Assembly: GCA_050180485.1 (NCBI GenBank)
Contig: JBFXED010000022.1
Span: 1 to 64,000, forward strand
DNA: 64,000 nucleotides
Direction of reading: 5' to 3'
From: CADEGL01 sp050180485
Lineage (GTDB): Bacteria > Pseudomonadota > Alphaproteobacteria > CADEGL01
In this document: positions 32,976-42,347 of the stretch, in pieces
Layout: every line of letters begins with the position of its first letter
How positions within the stretch are numbered: position 1 is the stretch's first letter
The notes under the pieces: model-generated
Told to the model about the DNA's origin: nothing
What the model saw: the letters and a program-made list of their open reading frames with translations, nothing else
Database searches by the model: none
Position numbers and translations under genes: made by a program

Positions 32976-34183
32976 ATGCGGAACGACCGCCGGAACGCCG
33001 CCGTCTTCGAGCGCGGCGATGACTGGGACGATATCGCGCGCGAACTAGACGAAGCGTTGGAGGCCGATCGCCCGCTTCGCACGGAAACCGTGGCCATTCG
33101 CCTCAAGGACCAAGTCTGGCGTAACGCCTGCACCGCCGCCGCCTGGGTCGCCGGCGACTATGACTGGTCGGCCCCTATCGCGCGCAAGGCGCGCGACGAG
33201 CTGGCCGCCTTCGCGCGTACTCTGCTTCACGCACCGGAAGATGCTCCGGCAACGCTGACAACCGGCGGAACCGAAAGCGTCTTCCTGGCCGTGAAAGCCG
33301 CACGGGACTGGGCGCGCGAAGCGCGGCCTCGGATCACGGCGCCAGTGTTGCTCATGGGGCGATCCGCTCACCCGTGTTTGAGCAAGGCCGCGCAGAATTT
33401 GGGCGTTCGCGAGGTGCGGGTGCCATTAACTTCTGACCATCGCACCGACCCTGCCGCGCTTCGCCAAGCCGTGACACCGGACGCGATCATGGTGGTCGCG
33501 TCCTTGCCGTCGGATTCACGCGGCATGTGCGACGACGTGCCAGCCATCGCCGCCGTCGCCCGCGACCACGGTCTCTGGTGCCATGTGGACGCCTGCCTGG
33601 GCGGTTTCCTCGTACCGTATCTGAAGCGGCTGGGCCACGCCTTGCCCGACTTCGATTTCCGTGTGCCGGGTGTACGCTCCATCTCGCTGGACCAGCATAA
33701 GTATGCCTACGCGCCAACCGGCATCTCGACCCTGGTGCTGCGTGATTCCACTGACCTCGCGCATCAGCGCTTTGCATTCAGCGACTGGGATGGACCAGCC
33801 AAGAGCTACGACTATTTCGCGGGCACGCGCCCGATCGAAGCCACTGTCGCGGCCTGGGCGACCATGCGCCAAATCGGCGACGACGGCTATCTGGAGCGTG
33901 CGCGCCTGGTCCAATCCAACACCGAGCATCTGTTCGCCGAAATCGCCAAGCTGCCGGCGTGGCGATGTTGAACCGGCCCGAGGCCGGCGCGGTCCATTTC
34001 TCGCTCGATGGCGTTCCCTTGGACAAACTGGCAGCGGAGCTGCGTGCGCTCGGACATCGGCGCTTCAATCTCACCGCCGATCCGCCGGCCGTGATCGTTT
34101 ACGCCGGCCCCTTGTCGGACACACGCGTGATCGGAACCTATGTCGCGGACTTAAGGAGTCTGATCGTGCGCTTGCGGCGCTGA
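32976..34183 (+). pseudogene. PLP-dependent group II decarboxylase/S1P-lyase-like gene with a frameshift
   Basis: Residues 1-331 from the ATG at 32976 form a typical fold-type-I PLP enzyme of the decarboxylase/sphingosine-phosphate-lyase class: TTGGTESVFLAVKAA, HVDACLGGF and the PLP lysine in LDQHKYAYAPTG (Lys242). The frame stops at 33971, right after AKLPAWRC. The missing C-terminal domain continues in another frame as GVAMLNRPEAGAV through RSLIVRLRR, ending at 34183. Adding one G in the CCGGCGTGG tract near 33955 would restore the full-length protein. The cause is either a recent inactivating deletion or a sequencing error. The C-terminal stop abuts the convergent ABC gene (3 bp). Confidence 0.8.
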
Positions 34184-34186
34184 TGC

Positions 34187-34957
34187 CTACTCCGGTAGGC
34201 CGGCAGCGTTCATCAGCTTGCGCGCGCGGTCGACGGCCTGATGGAAGCGTGGGTCCTTCATGGCGTCGAGACTGCGCGGCCGGGGAATGTCCACCGCCAC
34301 GATCTCCTGGATACGCCCCGGGCGCGCGCTCATCACCACGATGCGATCGGACAGGAACACAGCCTCGGCGATACTGTGCGTGATGAACAGGACCGTCTTC
34401 TTCGTCTCCAGCCAAACGCGCTGAAGCTCCAACCCCATCTGTTCGCGCGTGAGCGCGTCCAAGGCGCCGAACGGTTCGTCCATGAGCAGGAGCGACGGAT
34501 CGTGGATCAACGCGCGGCACAGCGATACGCGCTGCTGCATGCCGCCGGAAAGCTGGTAGGGATAACTGTCGGCAAAACCCTCGAGTCCGACCAGCGAGAT
34601 CAGCTTGCGCGCCTTGTCGCGGAACGCCGCACGGTCGAGTTTCCGCACCTCGACCTGAAGCTCGATGTTCTGCAACACGGTACGCCAAGGCAGAAGGACG
34701 GGGCTCTGAAACACGATACCGACCTTGGAGCTGGGCCCATCGATGGGCTGGCCGTGAACCAGAACCTCGCCGCCGCTGGGTGGGATCAAGCCCGCGACGA
34801 TGCGCAGCAAGGTGCTCTTGCCGCATCCCGAGGGGCCGAGAACGGAAACAAACTCGTGCTGCGCGACGTCGAGCTCGATGCCGCCCAGCGCCTCGACCTT
34901 CCCGGCTTGCGCCGGGAAGGTCTTGGACACGTTCCCCAAGTGGATGTCGGCGACCAT
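34187..34957 (-). CDS. ABC transporter ATP-binding protein (SsuB/TauB/ThiZ type)
   Basis: A 256-residue ATPase. Walker A is GPSGCGKST, with the Q-loop in VGIVFQSPVLLPW, the signature LSGGMQQRVSLCRAL, Walker B LLLMDEPFGALDALT and the H-loop THSIAEA. This belongs to the nitrate/sulfonate/taurine/THI5 importer branch. The ATG at 34957 is preceded by a set of codons that overlap the binding-protein gene. It powers uptake with the permease and binding protein that follow on the same strand. Confidence 0.9.
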   Translation of the reverse strand: MVADIHLGNVSKTFPAQAGKVEALGGIELDVAQHEFVSVLGPSGCGKSTLLRIVAGLIPPSGGEVLVHGQPIDGPSSKVGIVFQSPVLLPWRTVLQNIELQVEVRKLDRAAFRDKARKLISLVGLEGFADSYPYQLSGGMQQRVSLCRALIHDPSLLLMDEPFGALDALTREQMGLELQRVWLETKKTVLFITHSIAEAVFLSDRIVVMSARPGRIQEIVAVDIPRPRSLDAMKDPRFHQAVDRARKLMNAAGLPE

Positions 34958-34964
34958 CCGCTGG

Positions 34965-35954
34965 TTACTGCGGAATGAAGTCGTTCGTGTAATATTGCTC
35001 GACCGGCTTGGCGTCCTTGAGGCCGGCGTATTTGACCATGATCTCCTGCATTTTTTCCCAGTCGCTCTTGGCCATCCAACCGATCGGCTTGCCTTTGGTG
35101 GCCGGTGTTTCAAGCAGCGGGAAGCTAAGGTCTAGCTGGCGGCGCAACACGGCCTTCTGACCTTCAAGCTGCGGATAAGACTTCAGCACCGCGGCGATGG
35201 CGGCATCCGGATTTTTCTTGGCTTCGCTCCAGCCCTTGGCCGTCGCGCGCAGGAAACGCTTCACGATGTCCGGGTTTTTGGCCAGCCAATCGGAATTGGC
35301 CGCTATGCCGTTGGCCATCGTGTCGACACCGTACTCCGAATAGAAGAAGTAGCTGAGCTTGGCGCCCTGGTTTTCTAGCTGGGCAACCTGGACGTTGACG
35401 TAGGCGGGAATGGCATCGGCCCGCTTCTGCAAGAACAACGCGTTCTTGGCGCCGGCCGCGGGATTGATCACGCTGACCTTGTTGGCCTCGATGCCCGCCG
35501 CGGCCAGAAGCGCGGGGAAAATCTGTGCCGTCGATTCCGCCGGCGCCATGGCGAGAATCTTACCTTCCATCTCCTTCGGATTTTTGATCGGTGCATCCGC
35601 GTGCGAGATGATGATCATCGGACTGCTTTGATTGATGCCGAACACGGCCTTGAGCGGCAGGCCCTGGCCGATGCCCTTCATCATGGTGCCGTAATCGAGG
35701 AAGCCGATCGGGTCGGTGCCTTCGGACAGTAGCTTGGCCACCATGCCGGCGCCCTGGCCTTCGCTGAAGGTCACATCCAGCTTCTCGGCGCTGTAAAAGC
35801 CTTTTTCCTTGGCCAGGAAGAACGGCGCATGCGTGCCGTAGATTTGCCAATCGAGGCGGAAATTTACCTTGTCCTGGGCCGAAGCGGCCGAAGACAGGAA
35901 CAGGGCGGCGAGCGCGCCAAGCGCAAGACCTCCCAACTTCTTTCGTAGCGTCAC
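34965..35954 (-). CDS. ABC transporter substrate-binding protein (SsuA/THI5-like)
   Basis: A 329-residue periplasmic solute-binding protein. The GTG at 35954 has a GGGGAG site upstream and opens a signal peptide (cleavage after ASA, before QDKVNF). The family signature DKVNFRLDWQIYGTHAPFFLAKEKGFY is the NMT1/THI5 type, also seen in pyrimidine-precursor and hydantoin/riboflavin-related importers. The ligand is unknown. With the divergent M24 genes it probably delivers a small amide- or ring-type compound. Confidence 0.88.
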   Translation of the reverse strand: MTLRKKLGGLALGALAALFLSSAASAQDKVNFRLDWQIYGTHAPFFLAKEKGFYSAEKLDVTFSEGQGAGMVAKLLSEGTDPIGFLDYGTMMKGIGQGLPLKAVFGINQSSPMIIISHADAPIKNPKEMEGKILAMAPAESTAQIFPALLAAAGIEANKVSVINPAAGAKNALFLQKRADAIPAYVNVQVAQLENQGAKLSYFFYSEYGVDTMANGIAANSDWLAKNPDIVKRFLRATAKGWSEAKKNPDAAIAAVLKSYPQLEGQKAVLRRQLDLSFPLLETPATKGKPIGWMAKSDWEKMQEIMVKYAGLKDAKPVEQYYTNDFIPQ

Positions 35955-35988
35955 GATCACTCTCCCCTTCTCGTTGATTTCGAAAGCG

Positions 35989-36759
35989 TCAGATCGTCGC
36001 CTGTGGCCCTTCGCCACGGATGCTGATGTGCCACGGGATGGCAATCCGTTCGCAGAAAACCACGGCGTAGTAAAAAATGACTCCGATCACCATCAGCAAG
36101 ATCAGAACAGCGAACATCATGGGCGTGTCCAAATTGGCATTGGCCCAAAGCAACAGGTAACCCAGCCCTTTTTCGGACGCTACCCATTCGCCCACCACCG
36201 CGCCGACCACGGCGAAGGCCACCGCGACCTTCAAACCAGAGAAGAAGTGCGGCAGCGCCGCGGGCAGACGGATCTTCCAGAAAATTTGCATGCGCGTCGC
36301 GCGCATGGAACGGATCAACTCCATGGTCTCGGTCTCGACCGCCCGCATGCCCGCCACGGTGGCGATCACCACGGGGAAGAAGGCGACGAGAAACGCAACG
36401 AAGATCTTGGTCTGCACCCCGAGCCCGAACCAGATAATCAACAGGGGCGCCACCGCGACCTTAGGAAAGGTTTGCGAGAGGATCAGAAGCGGCATGATCG
36501 CCTGGTCCACCGCCCGCGACGAGACGATGAGCATGGCTAACAACACTCCGATCACGATGCTCAGCACGAATCCGCCCGCGGTCTCATACGCCGTGACCCA
36601 GGTATGGCCGAGCAGGAAATTCCAATTGGCGATCAGGTGGCGCACCACCGATTCGGGGGCGGGGATCAGGTACTGGGGAATCTCAAAGACGTTGACCAGG
36701 ACATCCCACAGGACGACCAGGATCACCACGGTGCCGACCGGATAAATCCAGGACCGCAT
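35989..36759 (-). CDS. ABC transporter permease (SsuC/TauC type)
   Basis: A 256-residue inner-membrane permease with about six transmembrane helices. The EAA-loop motif is in MELIRSMRATRMQIFWKIRLPAALPHFFSGLKVA (read in parts). The ATG at 36759 follows a GGGAGG site. It is first in its operon (permease, binding protein, ATPase) and lies directly next to the shared divergent control region. Confidence 0.9.
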   Translation of the reverse strand: MRSWIYPVGTVVILVVLWDVLVNVFEIPQYLIPAPESVVRHLIANWNFLLGHTWVTAYETAGGFVLSIVIGVLLAMLIVSSRAVDQAIMPLLILSQTFPKVAVAPLLIIWFGLGVQTKIFVAFLVAFFPVVIATVAGMRAVETETMELIRSMRATRMQIFWKIRLPAALPHFFSGLKVAVAFAVVGAVVGEWVASEKGLGYLLLWANANLDTPMMFAVLILLMVIGVIFYYAVVFCERIAIPWHISIRGEGPQATI

Positions 36760-36851
36760 TGATGCCTCCCCACCCGGTCCAGCCCAGCGGCGAACCGGAA
36801 AACACTCCCCATTGCATCCTCGCGCGTTGATCGCGCGTTTGTCATTTAAAT

Positions 36852-36873
36852 TTACATTGAAAGCGCAATGTAA
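36852..36873. promoter_or_regulatory. Perfect palindrome in the divergent ABC/M24 control region
   Basis: TTACATTG-AAAGCG-CAATGTAA, 8-bp perfect arms with a 6-bp spacer, in AT-rich DNA between the permease start (36759) and the M24 start (36923). It is the kind of site that binds a TetR-family dimer. A TetR gene ends the M24 operon at 39262, so this is its likely operator. Confidence 0.6.
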
Positions 36874-36922
36874 TTTCCTCAATAATTCCCCCGGCTGTCA
36901 AGGCCGCCCAGGAGCCCCTTTC

Positions 36923-38077
36923 ATGCCCCTTCATTTCGAACGAGCGGAATACGACGCGCGCATCGGCCGCGCGGTGGCCGCCATGCAGGCGCGTGGGCTG
37001 GACGGCATGCTTTTGTTCAACCAATCCAGCCGCTATTACCTCACGGGTTACGACAGTTTCGGCTTCGTGCTGTTCGAGTGTCTTTACCTGGGCGCTGACG
37101 GCCGCCTGATGTTGCTGACGCGCCCCACCGACGTACCCGCCGCCTTCCATACCTCGATCATCACCGATGTGCGCGTCTGGCATGACAAGGCCGATGCCGA
37201 TCCCGCACGCCAGTTACGCGACATCGTCGCGGAGTTCGGCGCCCAAGGGCGCAAGCTGGGTGTTGAGTACCAAACCTGGGGCCTGACCGGCCGTAACGCC
37301 ATGAAGGTGAACGCGGCCTTCGACGGCTTCGCAACGCTGACCGATGAATCCGAACTCATCGCCCGCCTGCGCCTGGTGAAGAGCGACGCGGAATTGGTCT
37401 ATTCGCGGCGCGCGGGCGAACTGGCCGACGCCGCGCTGGCCGAGGCGCGCAAACTCGCGCGTGCCGGCGCCTTTGAGGGCGACATTCTGGCCGCGGCGCA
37501 AGGGGCGGTGTTCAAGGGCGGCGGCGACTATCCGGGCAATGAATTCACCATCGCTTCGGCCGAGGGCGCCCTACTGCCACGCTATTTCAGCGGCAGGCGT
37601 CACCTCTCCGAGAAGGACCAGCTCATCCTCCAGCTCGGCGGCGCCTATCGGCGCTATCATGCCTCGCTAATGGCCACGATCCTGACTGGCGAGGCGGATG
37701 CGATTCACCAGCGGATGTTCAAGGCCTGCCACGAAGCCCTGATCGAAATTCACGGCACGCTGAAGCCAGGACTGCGCATCGAGGACATCTATGGAATCTA
37801 CGCGCGCGCCAGCGAGCGGCAGGGCTTCAACGCCGCCCATCGTCTGAGTGCCTGCGGTTACAGCCTGGGCGCGGCTTACCATCCGACCTGGATGGATTGG
37901 CCTTGGATTTTCCCGGGCAGCGACGTGGTCGCCGAACCCAATATGGTCTTCTACGTCCACATGATCCTGATGGACCGGGAAAACGGCCACGCGCTGGCGC
38001 TGGCCGATACCTCGGTCGTGACAAAAACCGGAAGCGAGCGGCTGTCCCATGCGCCGCTCGAGCTTCTCGTCGTCTGA
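36923..38077 (+). CDS. Creatinase-like M24 family enzyme (divergent with the ABC operon)
   Basis: A 384-residue protein. The start is the ATG at 36923, behind a GGAG site. Creatinase_N domain about 10-160, pita-bread domain about 165-384. All the M24 metal positions are changed: first Asp to Gln (LILQLGG), second to Ser (YHASLMAT), and the His of the G-x-x-H motif to Ser (CGYSLGAA). So it is probably a metal-independent hydrolase like creatinase or ectoine hydrolase. It leads the divergent operon, followed 15 bp later by a paralogue. Confidence 0.85.
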   Translation: MPLHFERAEYDARIGRAVAAMQARGLDGMLLFNQSSRYYLTGYDSFGFVLFECLYLGADGRLMLLTRPTDVPAAFHTSIITDVRVWHDKADADPARQLRDIVAEFGAQGRKLGVEYQTWGLTGRNAMKVNAAFDGFATLTDESELIARLRLVKSDAELVYSRRAGELADAALAEARKLARAGAFEGDILAAAQGAVFKGGGDYPGNEFTIASAEGALLPRYFSGRRHLSEKDQLILQLGGAYRRYHASLMATILTGEADAIHQRMFKACHEALIEIHGTLKPGLRIEDIYGIYARASERQGFNAAHRLSACGYSLGAAYHPTWMDWPWIFPGSDVVAEPNMVFYVHMILMDRENGHALALADTSVVTKTGSERLSHAPLELLVV

Positions 38078-38092
38078 AAGAAGGAGAATCCG

Positions 38093-39250
38093 ATGCTGCC
38101 CAAAAATCCCCTACCCTTCTCGAACGAGGAGTTCAAGAGCCGCCTGGACAAGGTGCGCAAAGGTATGCAGGCCAAGGGCGTGGACGTGATGCTGACCACC
38201 GTCCCGGAAAACATCGTGTACCTGACCGGCTATCACAGCCTGGGTTATTTCACGTACCAGATCCTGGTCGTCACCCTCGACAACCCGCCGATCCTTCTGA
38301 CCCGTGCGATTAATGTGGAAAAGGCTGAAGTCGATAGCTGCTTGGAGATCGTCGAGGGTTACAAGGATACCGAGGATCCGAACGACGCGACCTACAACCT
38401 GCTCAAGAAGCATAAGCTACTGGGCAAGCGCATCGGCAACCAAGACGACGCCTGGTTCTTCTCGGTCACTCGCTACAAGAAGTTGATTGAGCGGCTGGGC
38501 GTGAAGGACCTGATCGACTGTTCCGGCATCGTCGAGGAAGTGCGCAAGATCAAGTCGCCGAAGGAAATCGAGTACATCAAGGAGGCGGCGGGTTATGCCA
38601 TGGCGTCCATCGACGCGGCCATCAAGTCGGTAAAGCCGGGTCTGATGGAAAACGTGATGGACGCGGAAGCCAGCTATGCCCTCTACAAGGCGGGCAGCGA
38701 GTATCTCGGCCACGCGCACCAGCTCGTCTCAGGCCCTCATGCTGGGCTGGCGTTCGAGTGCGCCGGGCGCCGTCCGATCAAGAAAGACGATGTCGTCTAT
38801 ATGGAAGCCGGCGGCACCCATCACCGCTACCACTGCATGCTGTCGCGCACGGTTCTGGTCGGGAACCCGGATCCGAAGTGGCTCAAGATGGCCGAGGCCT
38901 CACGCGACGCGGTCAACGCTGCGCGCGCCAAGATCAAGGCCGGCGTCACCTCCCACGAAGTCGACAAGGCGGCACGCGATCTGATCCGCAAGGCCGGCTA
39001 TGCCGACGCCTTCATGCACCGCACGGGCTATTCCATCGGCCTCGGCTTCCCACCCGATTGGGGCGAAGGCCGCTTCATGAGCATCAACGAGAACGACCAG
39101 ACGGTCCTCAAAGCGGGCATGGTGTTCCACATGATCCCGGACCTGAAGATCGCCATGGACGGAGCCGTCGTGTGCAGCGACTCGGTGGTCGTGACCGAAA
39201 CCGGCCACGAGCTTCTGACCCCCTATTCCCAGGAGGTCGTCCGCAAATAG
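38093..39250 (+). CDS. Creatinase-like M24 family enzyme, second copy
   Basis: A 385-residue paralogue of the gene before it, with a GAAGGAG ribosome site. VYLTGYHSLGYFTYQ and HRTGYSIGLGFPPDWGEG are features shared with DoeA-like and creatinase-like proteins. Metal positions are Glu (VVYMEAGG) and Met (YHCMLSRT), again degenerate. The tandem arrangement suggests the two act on the same imported compound, possibly as a heteromer or in successive hydrolyses. Confidence 0.87.
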   Translation: MLPKNPLPFSNEEFKSRLDKVRKGMQAKGVDVMLTTVPENIVYLTGYHSLGYFTYQILVVTLDNPPILLTRAINVEKAEVDSCLEIVEGYKDTEDPNDATYNLLKKHKLLGKRIGNQDDAWFFSVTRYKKLIERLGVKDLIDCSGIVEEVRKIKSPKEIEYIKEAAGYAMASIDAAIKSVKPGLMENVMDAEASYALYKAGSEYLGHAHQLVSGPHAGLAFECAGRRPIKKDDVVYMEAGGTHHRYHCMLSRTVLVGNPDPKWLKMAEASRDAVNAARAKIKAGVTSHEVDKAARDLIRKAGYADAFMHRTGYSIGLGFPPDWGEGRFMSINENDQTVLKAGMVFHMIPDLKIAMDGAVVCSDSVVVTETGHELLTPYSQEVVRK

Positions 39251-39261
39251 GGCCTGTCGGG

Positions 39262-39906
39262 ATGCCTGCGCCGAAACCGAAAGCGTCCGCCCCACGGCGC
39301 ACACAAGAGGAGCGCCGCCGCGAAACGCGGCGGCGCCTCATCGACGCCACCATCGCGGTGATCGCTGAGCGCGGCATCGCCCACACGGCGACGTCGGACA
39401 TCACGGGCCGCGCCGGCGTCACCTGGGGCGCGGCCCAACATCTATTCGGCAGCAAGGACGAGTTGCTGCGCCAGGTGGTTGAGGAGGTATCCAACGACCT
39501 GATCGCCGAACTGGATGCCGTCGGCCGCTGGCCCGCAGCGCTGGAGGCGCGAGTCCGCGCGGTGATCAGGGCCATGTGGGCCATCTGCGGCAGCGCCGGA
39601 TTCCTGGCCATGATGGACGTGATTCGCGGCACGCGCGTGGAGCCGGACTTGCATCCCAAGATCGTGGCCGACCAGGCCCGCGTGCAGGTGCGGATCGAGA
39701 AGCTGTGGCTCAAAATCTTCGCCGATTCACGCGCCTCGCGCCGGGCGATCCTGGATACATGCAACCTGGTCTATCTGTCCTTGATCGCACTGGCGGCGCG
39801 AAAGAACTACCTGTACCCCGACACGGACGTTGAGGGGATGCTGCGCGCCGTGACGGCGTCGGCGGCCAGCTTCCTGACTGCGCCCGACTCCAAAGAGCGC
39901 CGATGA
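39262..39906 (+). CDS. TetR-family transcriptional regulator
   Basis: A 214-residue regulator with a basic N-terminal tail, then the TetR helix-turn-helix (about 20-66: RRRLIDATIAVIAERG, ITGRAGVTWGAAQHLFGSKDELL) and a ligand-binding C-terminal domain. It follows the M24 pair by 11 bp, so it is likely co-transcribed and autoregulated through the palindrome at 36852. The ligand is probably the transported compound or its product. Confidence 0.9.
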   Translation: MPAPKPKASAPRRTQEERRRETRRRLIDATIAVIAERGIAHTATSDITGRAGVTWGAAQHLFGSKDELLRQVVEEVSNDLIAELDAVGRWPAALEARVRAVIRAMWAICGSAGFLAMMDVIRGTRVEPDLHPKIVADQARVQVRIEKLWLKIFADSRASRRAILDTCNLVYLSLIALAARKNYLYPDTDVEGMLRAVTASAASFLTAPDSKERR

Positions 39907-39908
39907 CG

Positions 39909-40670
39909 CTAGCGGCCGGGTGCGTGAAGGACGCGGGTTTTCTTCTTCAGCGTACGCAGCAGGAAGAAGGTCGAAATGCCTACCGCCGCGATGCCGAGCC
40001 ACAGATAGTCACGGCTGGCCCATTGGGCCACGGTTTCGTTCGCCGCGATAGTGTCGGTGATGCCATCGAGGAACAGGTACGTCAGCACCACGACCAGAAC
40101 GCCGTTATATTCCCGGCGCAGCACCGTGCGCAGCGAAAAACTCTCTGCCGGCGCGCGCCACAGGGAGAAACGCGGGAAGAAGCAGGGCGTAACAGCCGCC
40201 CAGTCGTCGTATTCCTTGCCGAACTTCGCACTGAGGTAGGCTTCCTCGACAGCAATGATCCGCTCAATATAAAGCCAATACGCCATGCCGAAGAGGGCGA
40301 CGAACCACCAGGTCTTCAACGACAGCACGATGCCGAAGGCGACGATGAAATTGCCGAGATAGAGCGGATTGCGGACTATGGAATAGAGCCCGGTGACGTT
40401 CAGGCTATTGGCCCGTTGCTCGCTGGTGTTACGGCCCGATGTACCGGAGGGCACAAATCCTACGGTGATCGCGCGCAAAAGGAGACCAATCATGGAGATC
40501 GCGAAACAGGCGAAGTTGAGTTTGTCGTCCAGTTCCTCGCCGATCATCGATTCGATCCGCGCCGCCTCGAAGATCGCAGGCACGGCGATAGGGATGAGCA
40601 GAAGGGGCAAAAAGCTCCGCCACCGGAACAGGAACGAGCCCTGGTCTTCCAGACGATGAATGATACGCAT
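39909..40670 (-). CDS. Isoprenylcysteine methyltransferase-like membrane protein
   Basis: A 253-residue integral membrane protein with about five transmembrane helices. It carries the ICMT/phospholipid-methyltransferase signature GLYSIVRNPLYLGNFIV, followed by EEAYLSAKFGKEYDDW. Bacterial members methylate lipids or small molecules with SAM. The substrate is unknown. The ATG at 40670 is chosen. The frame extends further upstream but overlaps the divergent GGT leader. It is convergent with the TetR gene. Confidence 0.83.
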   Translation of the reverse strand: MRIIHRLEDQGSFLFRWRSFLPLLLIPIAVPAIFEAARIESMIGEELDDKLNFACFAISMIGLLLRAITVGFVPSGTSGRNTSEQRANSLNVTGLYSIVRNPLYLGNFIVAFGIVLSLKTWWFVALFGMAYWLYIERIIAVEEAYLSAKFGKEYDDWAAVTPCFFPRFSLWRAPAESFSLRTVLRREYNGVLVVVLTYLFLDGITDTIAANETVAQWASRDYLWLGIAAVGISTFFLLRTLKKKTRVLHAPGR

Positions 40671-40767
40671 ACGCAAGATCCTGCATGGGTGTCCCCGCCC
40701 AAGGCTGCAGGGTAGGCCGGGGAACCGCATTCCGCTATATCCAAATGATGTCATTCGAGAGGCTTCC

Positions 40768-42324
40768 ATGTTCGTCCATCGCCCCATCGTCATGACCAAG
40801 CGAGGCCTTGTGGTCGCCGGCCATCACAAGGCCGCGGAGGTCGGCGCGGCCGTGCTGCGCGAAGGCGGCAACGCGATGGATGCCGCGGTGGCCGCGGCGG
40901 CCACGCTGACGGTCGCGATCCCCCACATGAACAGCGTGGGCGGCGACTGTTTCGCGCTTTGGTTCGACGCGCGCCGCGGCTACGTCGCGGCCATCAACGG
41001 CAGCGGCGGCGCGCCGGCCCGGGCGACCATCGAGCATTACCGCGGCCTCGGGCACGCAGCGATTCCCGAGCGGGGGCCGCTCTCAATCTCGGTGCCGGGC
41101 GTGCCGCACGCATGGCAGGCCTGTCTGCAACGCTATGGCTCCATGCCGCTCAGCCGCCTGTTGGAACCCGCCATCGCGCTGGCCGAGGATGGGCTGCCGC
41201 TGGATCGTCATCAGCGTGACACTTTCAACGGTGAGCTTTACGCACGGCTGGTCAAGGATTGCCCGTCGCTGGGGACGCTGTTCGGCGCGCCGGGCGGGCG
41301 CAAGCTGGGCGATATCGTCAAGCAACCCGCCCTGGCCGCATCGCTGAAGAAAATCGCCGAAGGCGGCGCGGCGGCGTTCTATGACGGACCGGTTGGACAA
41401 GCCTTGGCGCGCGATCTGCAAGAGCAGGGCGCACTCCTCGATGCCGACGACCTCAAGCGCCATTCCTCCCTATTTCAAACGCCGCTGACCGTTCCTTTCG
41501 CCGGCGCCGTGGCGTTCGCCTCCCCGCCGAACACCCAGGGCGTGGCGCTGGCCGTATTGCTCGGGCTGCTAGAACGCGACGGCGGCGCCGATCCCTATGT
41601 CGCGCGCTTCATGCGCCATAAGCTGACGGCGTTTGCGATCCGGGATTCCCATCTAGGCGACCCAAGCGTGGCCAAGCTCCCCCACGATCTCCTGAAGCCC
41701 TACAGCCTGGATGATATCGCCGAACACGGGCCGGATATTATTGACCCGCCCCATTCCGCCCCTGCCGGCGGCGACACCACCACCGTCGTCGCGATCGATG
41801 CCGAGGGCAATGCGGTCAGCTGGGTGCAAAGCCTGTTCGTGGGTTTCGGCAGCGGCGTGGCGTCCGAATCGACGGGCATCGTGCTGCAGAACCGGCTGAG
41901 CCTGGCCAGCCTCAAGCCGGGTGGCCCCAACAGCCTGGCGCCGGGCCGGCGGCCCTTCCACACGCTGTGTCCCTGCATCGTCGCAAAGGACGGACAGGTG
42001 AAATTCGTGCTCTCCACGCCGGGCGACCATGGCCAGCCCCAAACCCTGGCCCAGGTGCTTCACAACGCCATGGTCGAAGGCATGGACCTGCAGGAAGCCG
42101 TCGAGGCGCCGCGCATCCGCCATGACGAGGGAAAGAGGGTGATGCACGAGAGCCGCATTCCGGTTGAAACACTGGCACCGTTGCGCGCAGCCGGCTACGC
42201 GCTGGAGGATGTCGGTCCGTGGTCGCGTCTGATGGGCGGCGTCAATGCGATCCAATGCCTGCCGAACGGGCTGCGGCTGGGTGCGGGCGATCCACGCCGC
42301 GCCTGTTACGCCGTTGCCGAATAA
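40768..42324 (+). CDS. Gamma-glutamyltransferase family protein
   Basis: A 518-residue Ntn hydrolase of the GGT family. GGNAMDAAVAAAATLTV and HMNSVGGDCFALW are family motifs. The autoprocessing/catalytic Thr is Thr337 in GGDTTTVVAIDAEGNAVSW. The frame before the ATG at 40768 overlaps the divergent gene, and an AGAGG site precedes this start. No signal peptide is visible, so it is probably cytoplasmic. True GGTs cleave gamma-glutamyl compounds, but this GDTTT branch includes enzymes acting on other amides. Confidence 0.86.
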   Translation: MFVHRPIVMTKRGLVVAGHHKAAEVGAAVLREGGNAMDAAVAAAATLTVAIPHMNSVGGDCFALWFDARRGYVAAINGSGGAPARATIEHYRGLGHAAIPERGPLSISVPGVPHAWQACLQRYGSMPLSRLLEPAIALAEDGLPLDRHQRDTFNGELYARLVKDCPSLGTLFGAPGGRKLGDIVKQPALAASLKKIAEGGAAAFYDGPVGQALARDLQEQGALLDADDLKRHSSLFQTPLTVPFAGAVAFASPPNTQGVALAVLLGLLERDGGADPYVARFMRHKLTAFAIRDSHLGDPSVAKLPHDLLKPYSLDDIAEHGPDIIDPPHSAPAGGDTTTVVAIDAEGNAVSWVQSLFVGFGSGVASESTGIVLQNRLSLASLKPGGPNSLAPGRRPFHTLCPCIVAKDGQVKFVLSTPGDHGQPQTLAQVLHNAMVEGMDLQEAVEAPRIRHDEGKRVMHESRIPVETLAPLRAAGYALEDVGPWSRLMGGVNAIQCLPNGLRLGAGDPRRACYAVAE

Positions 42325-42347
42325 CGCTTCACCGAGGGAAGAACGCG

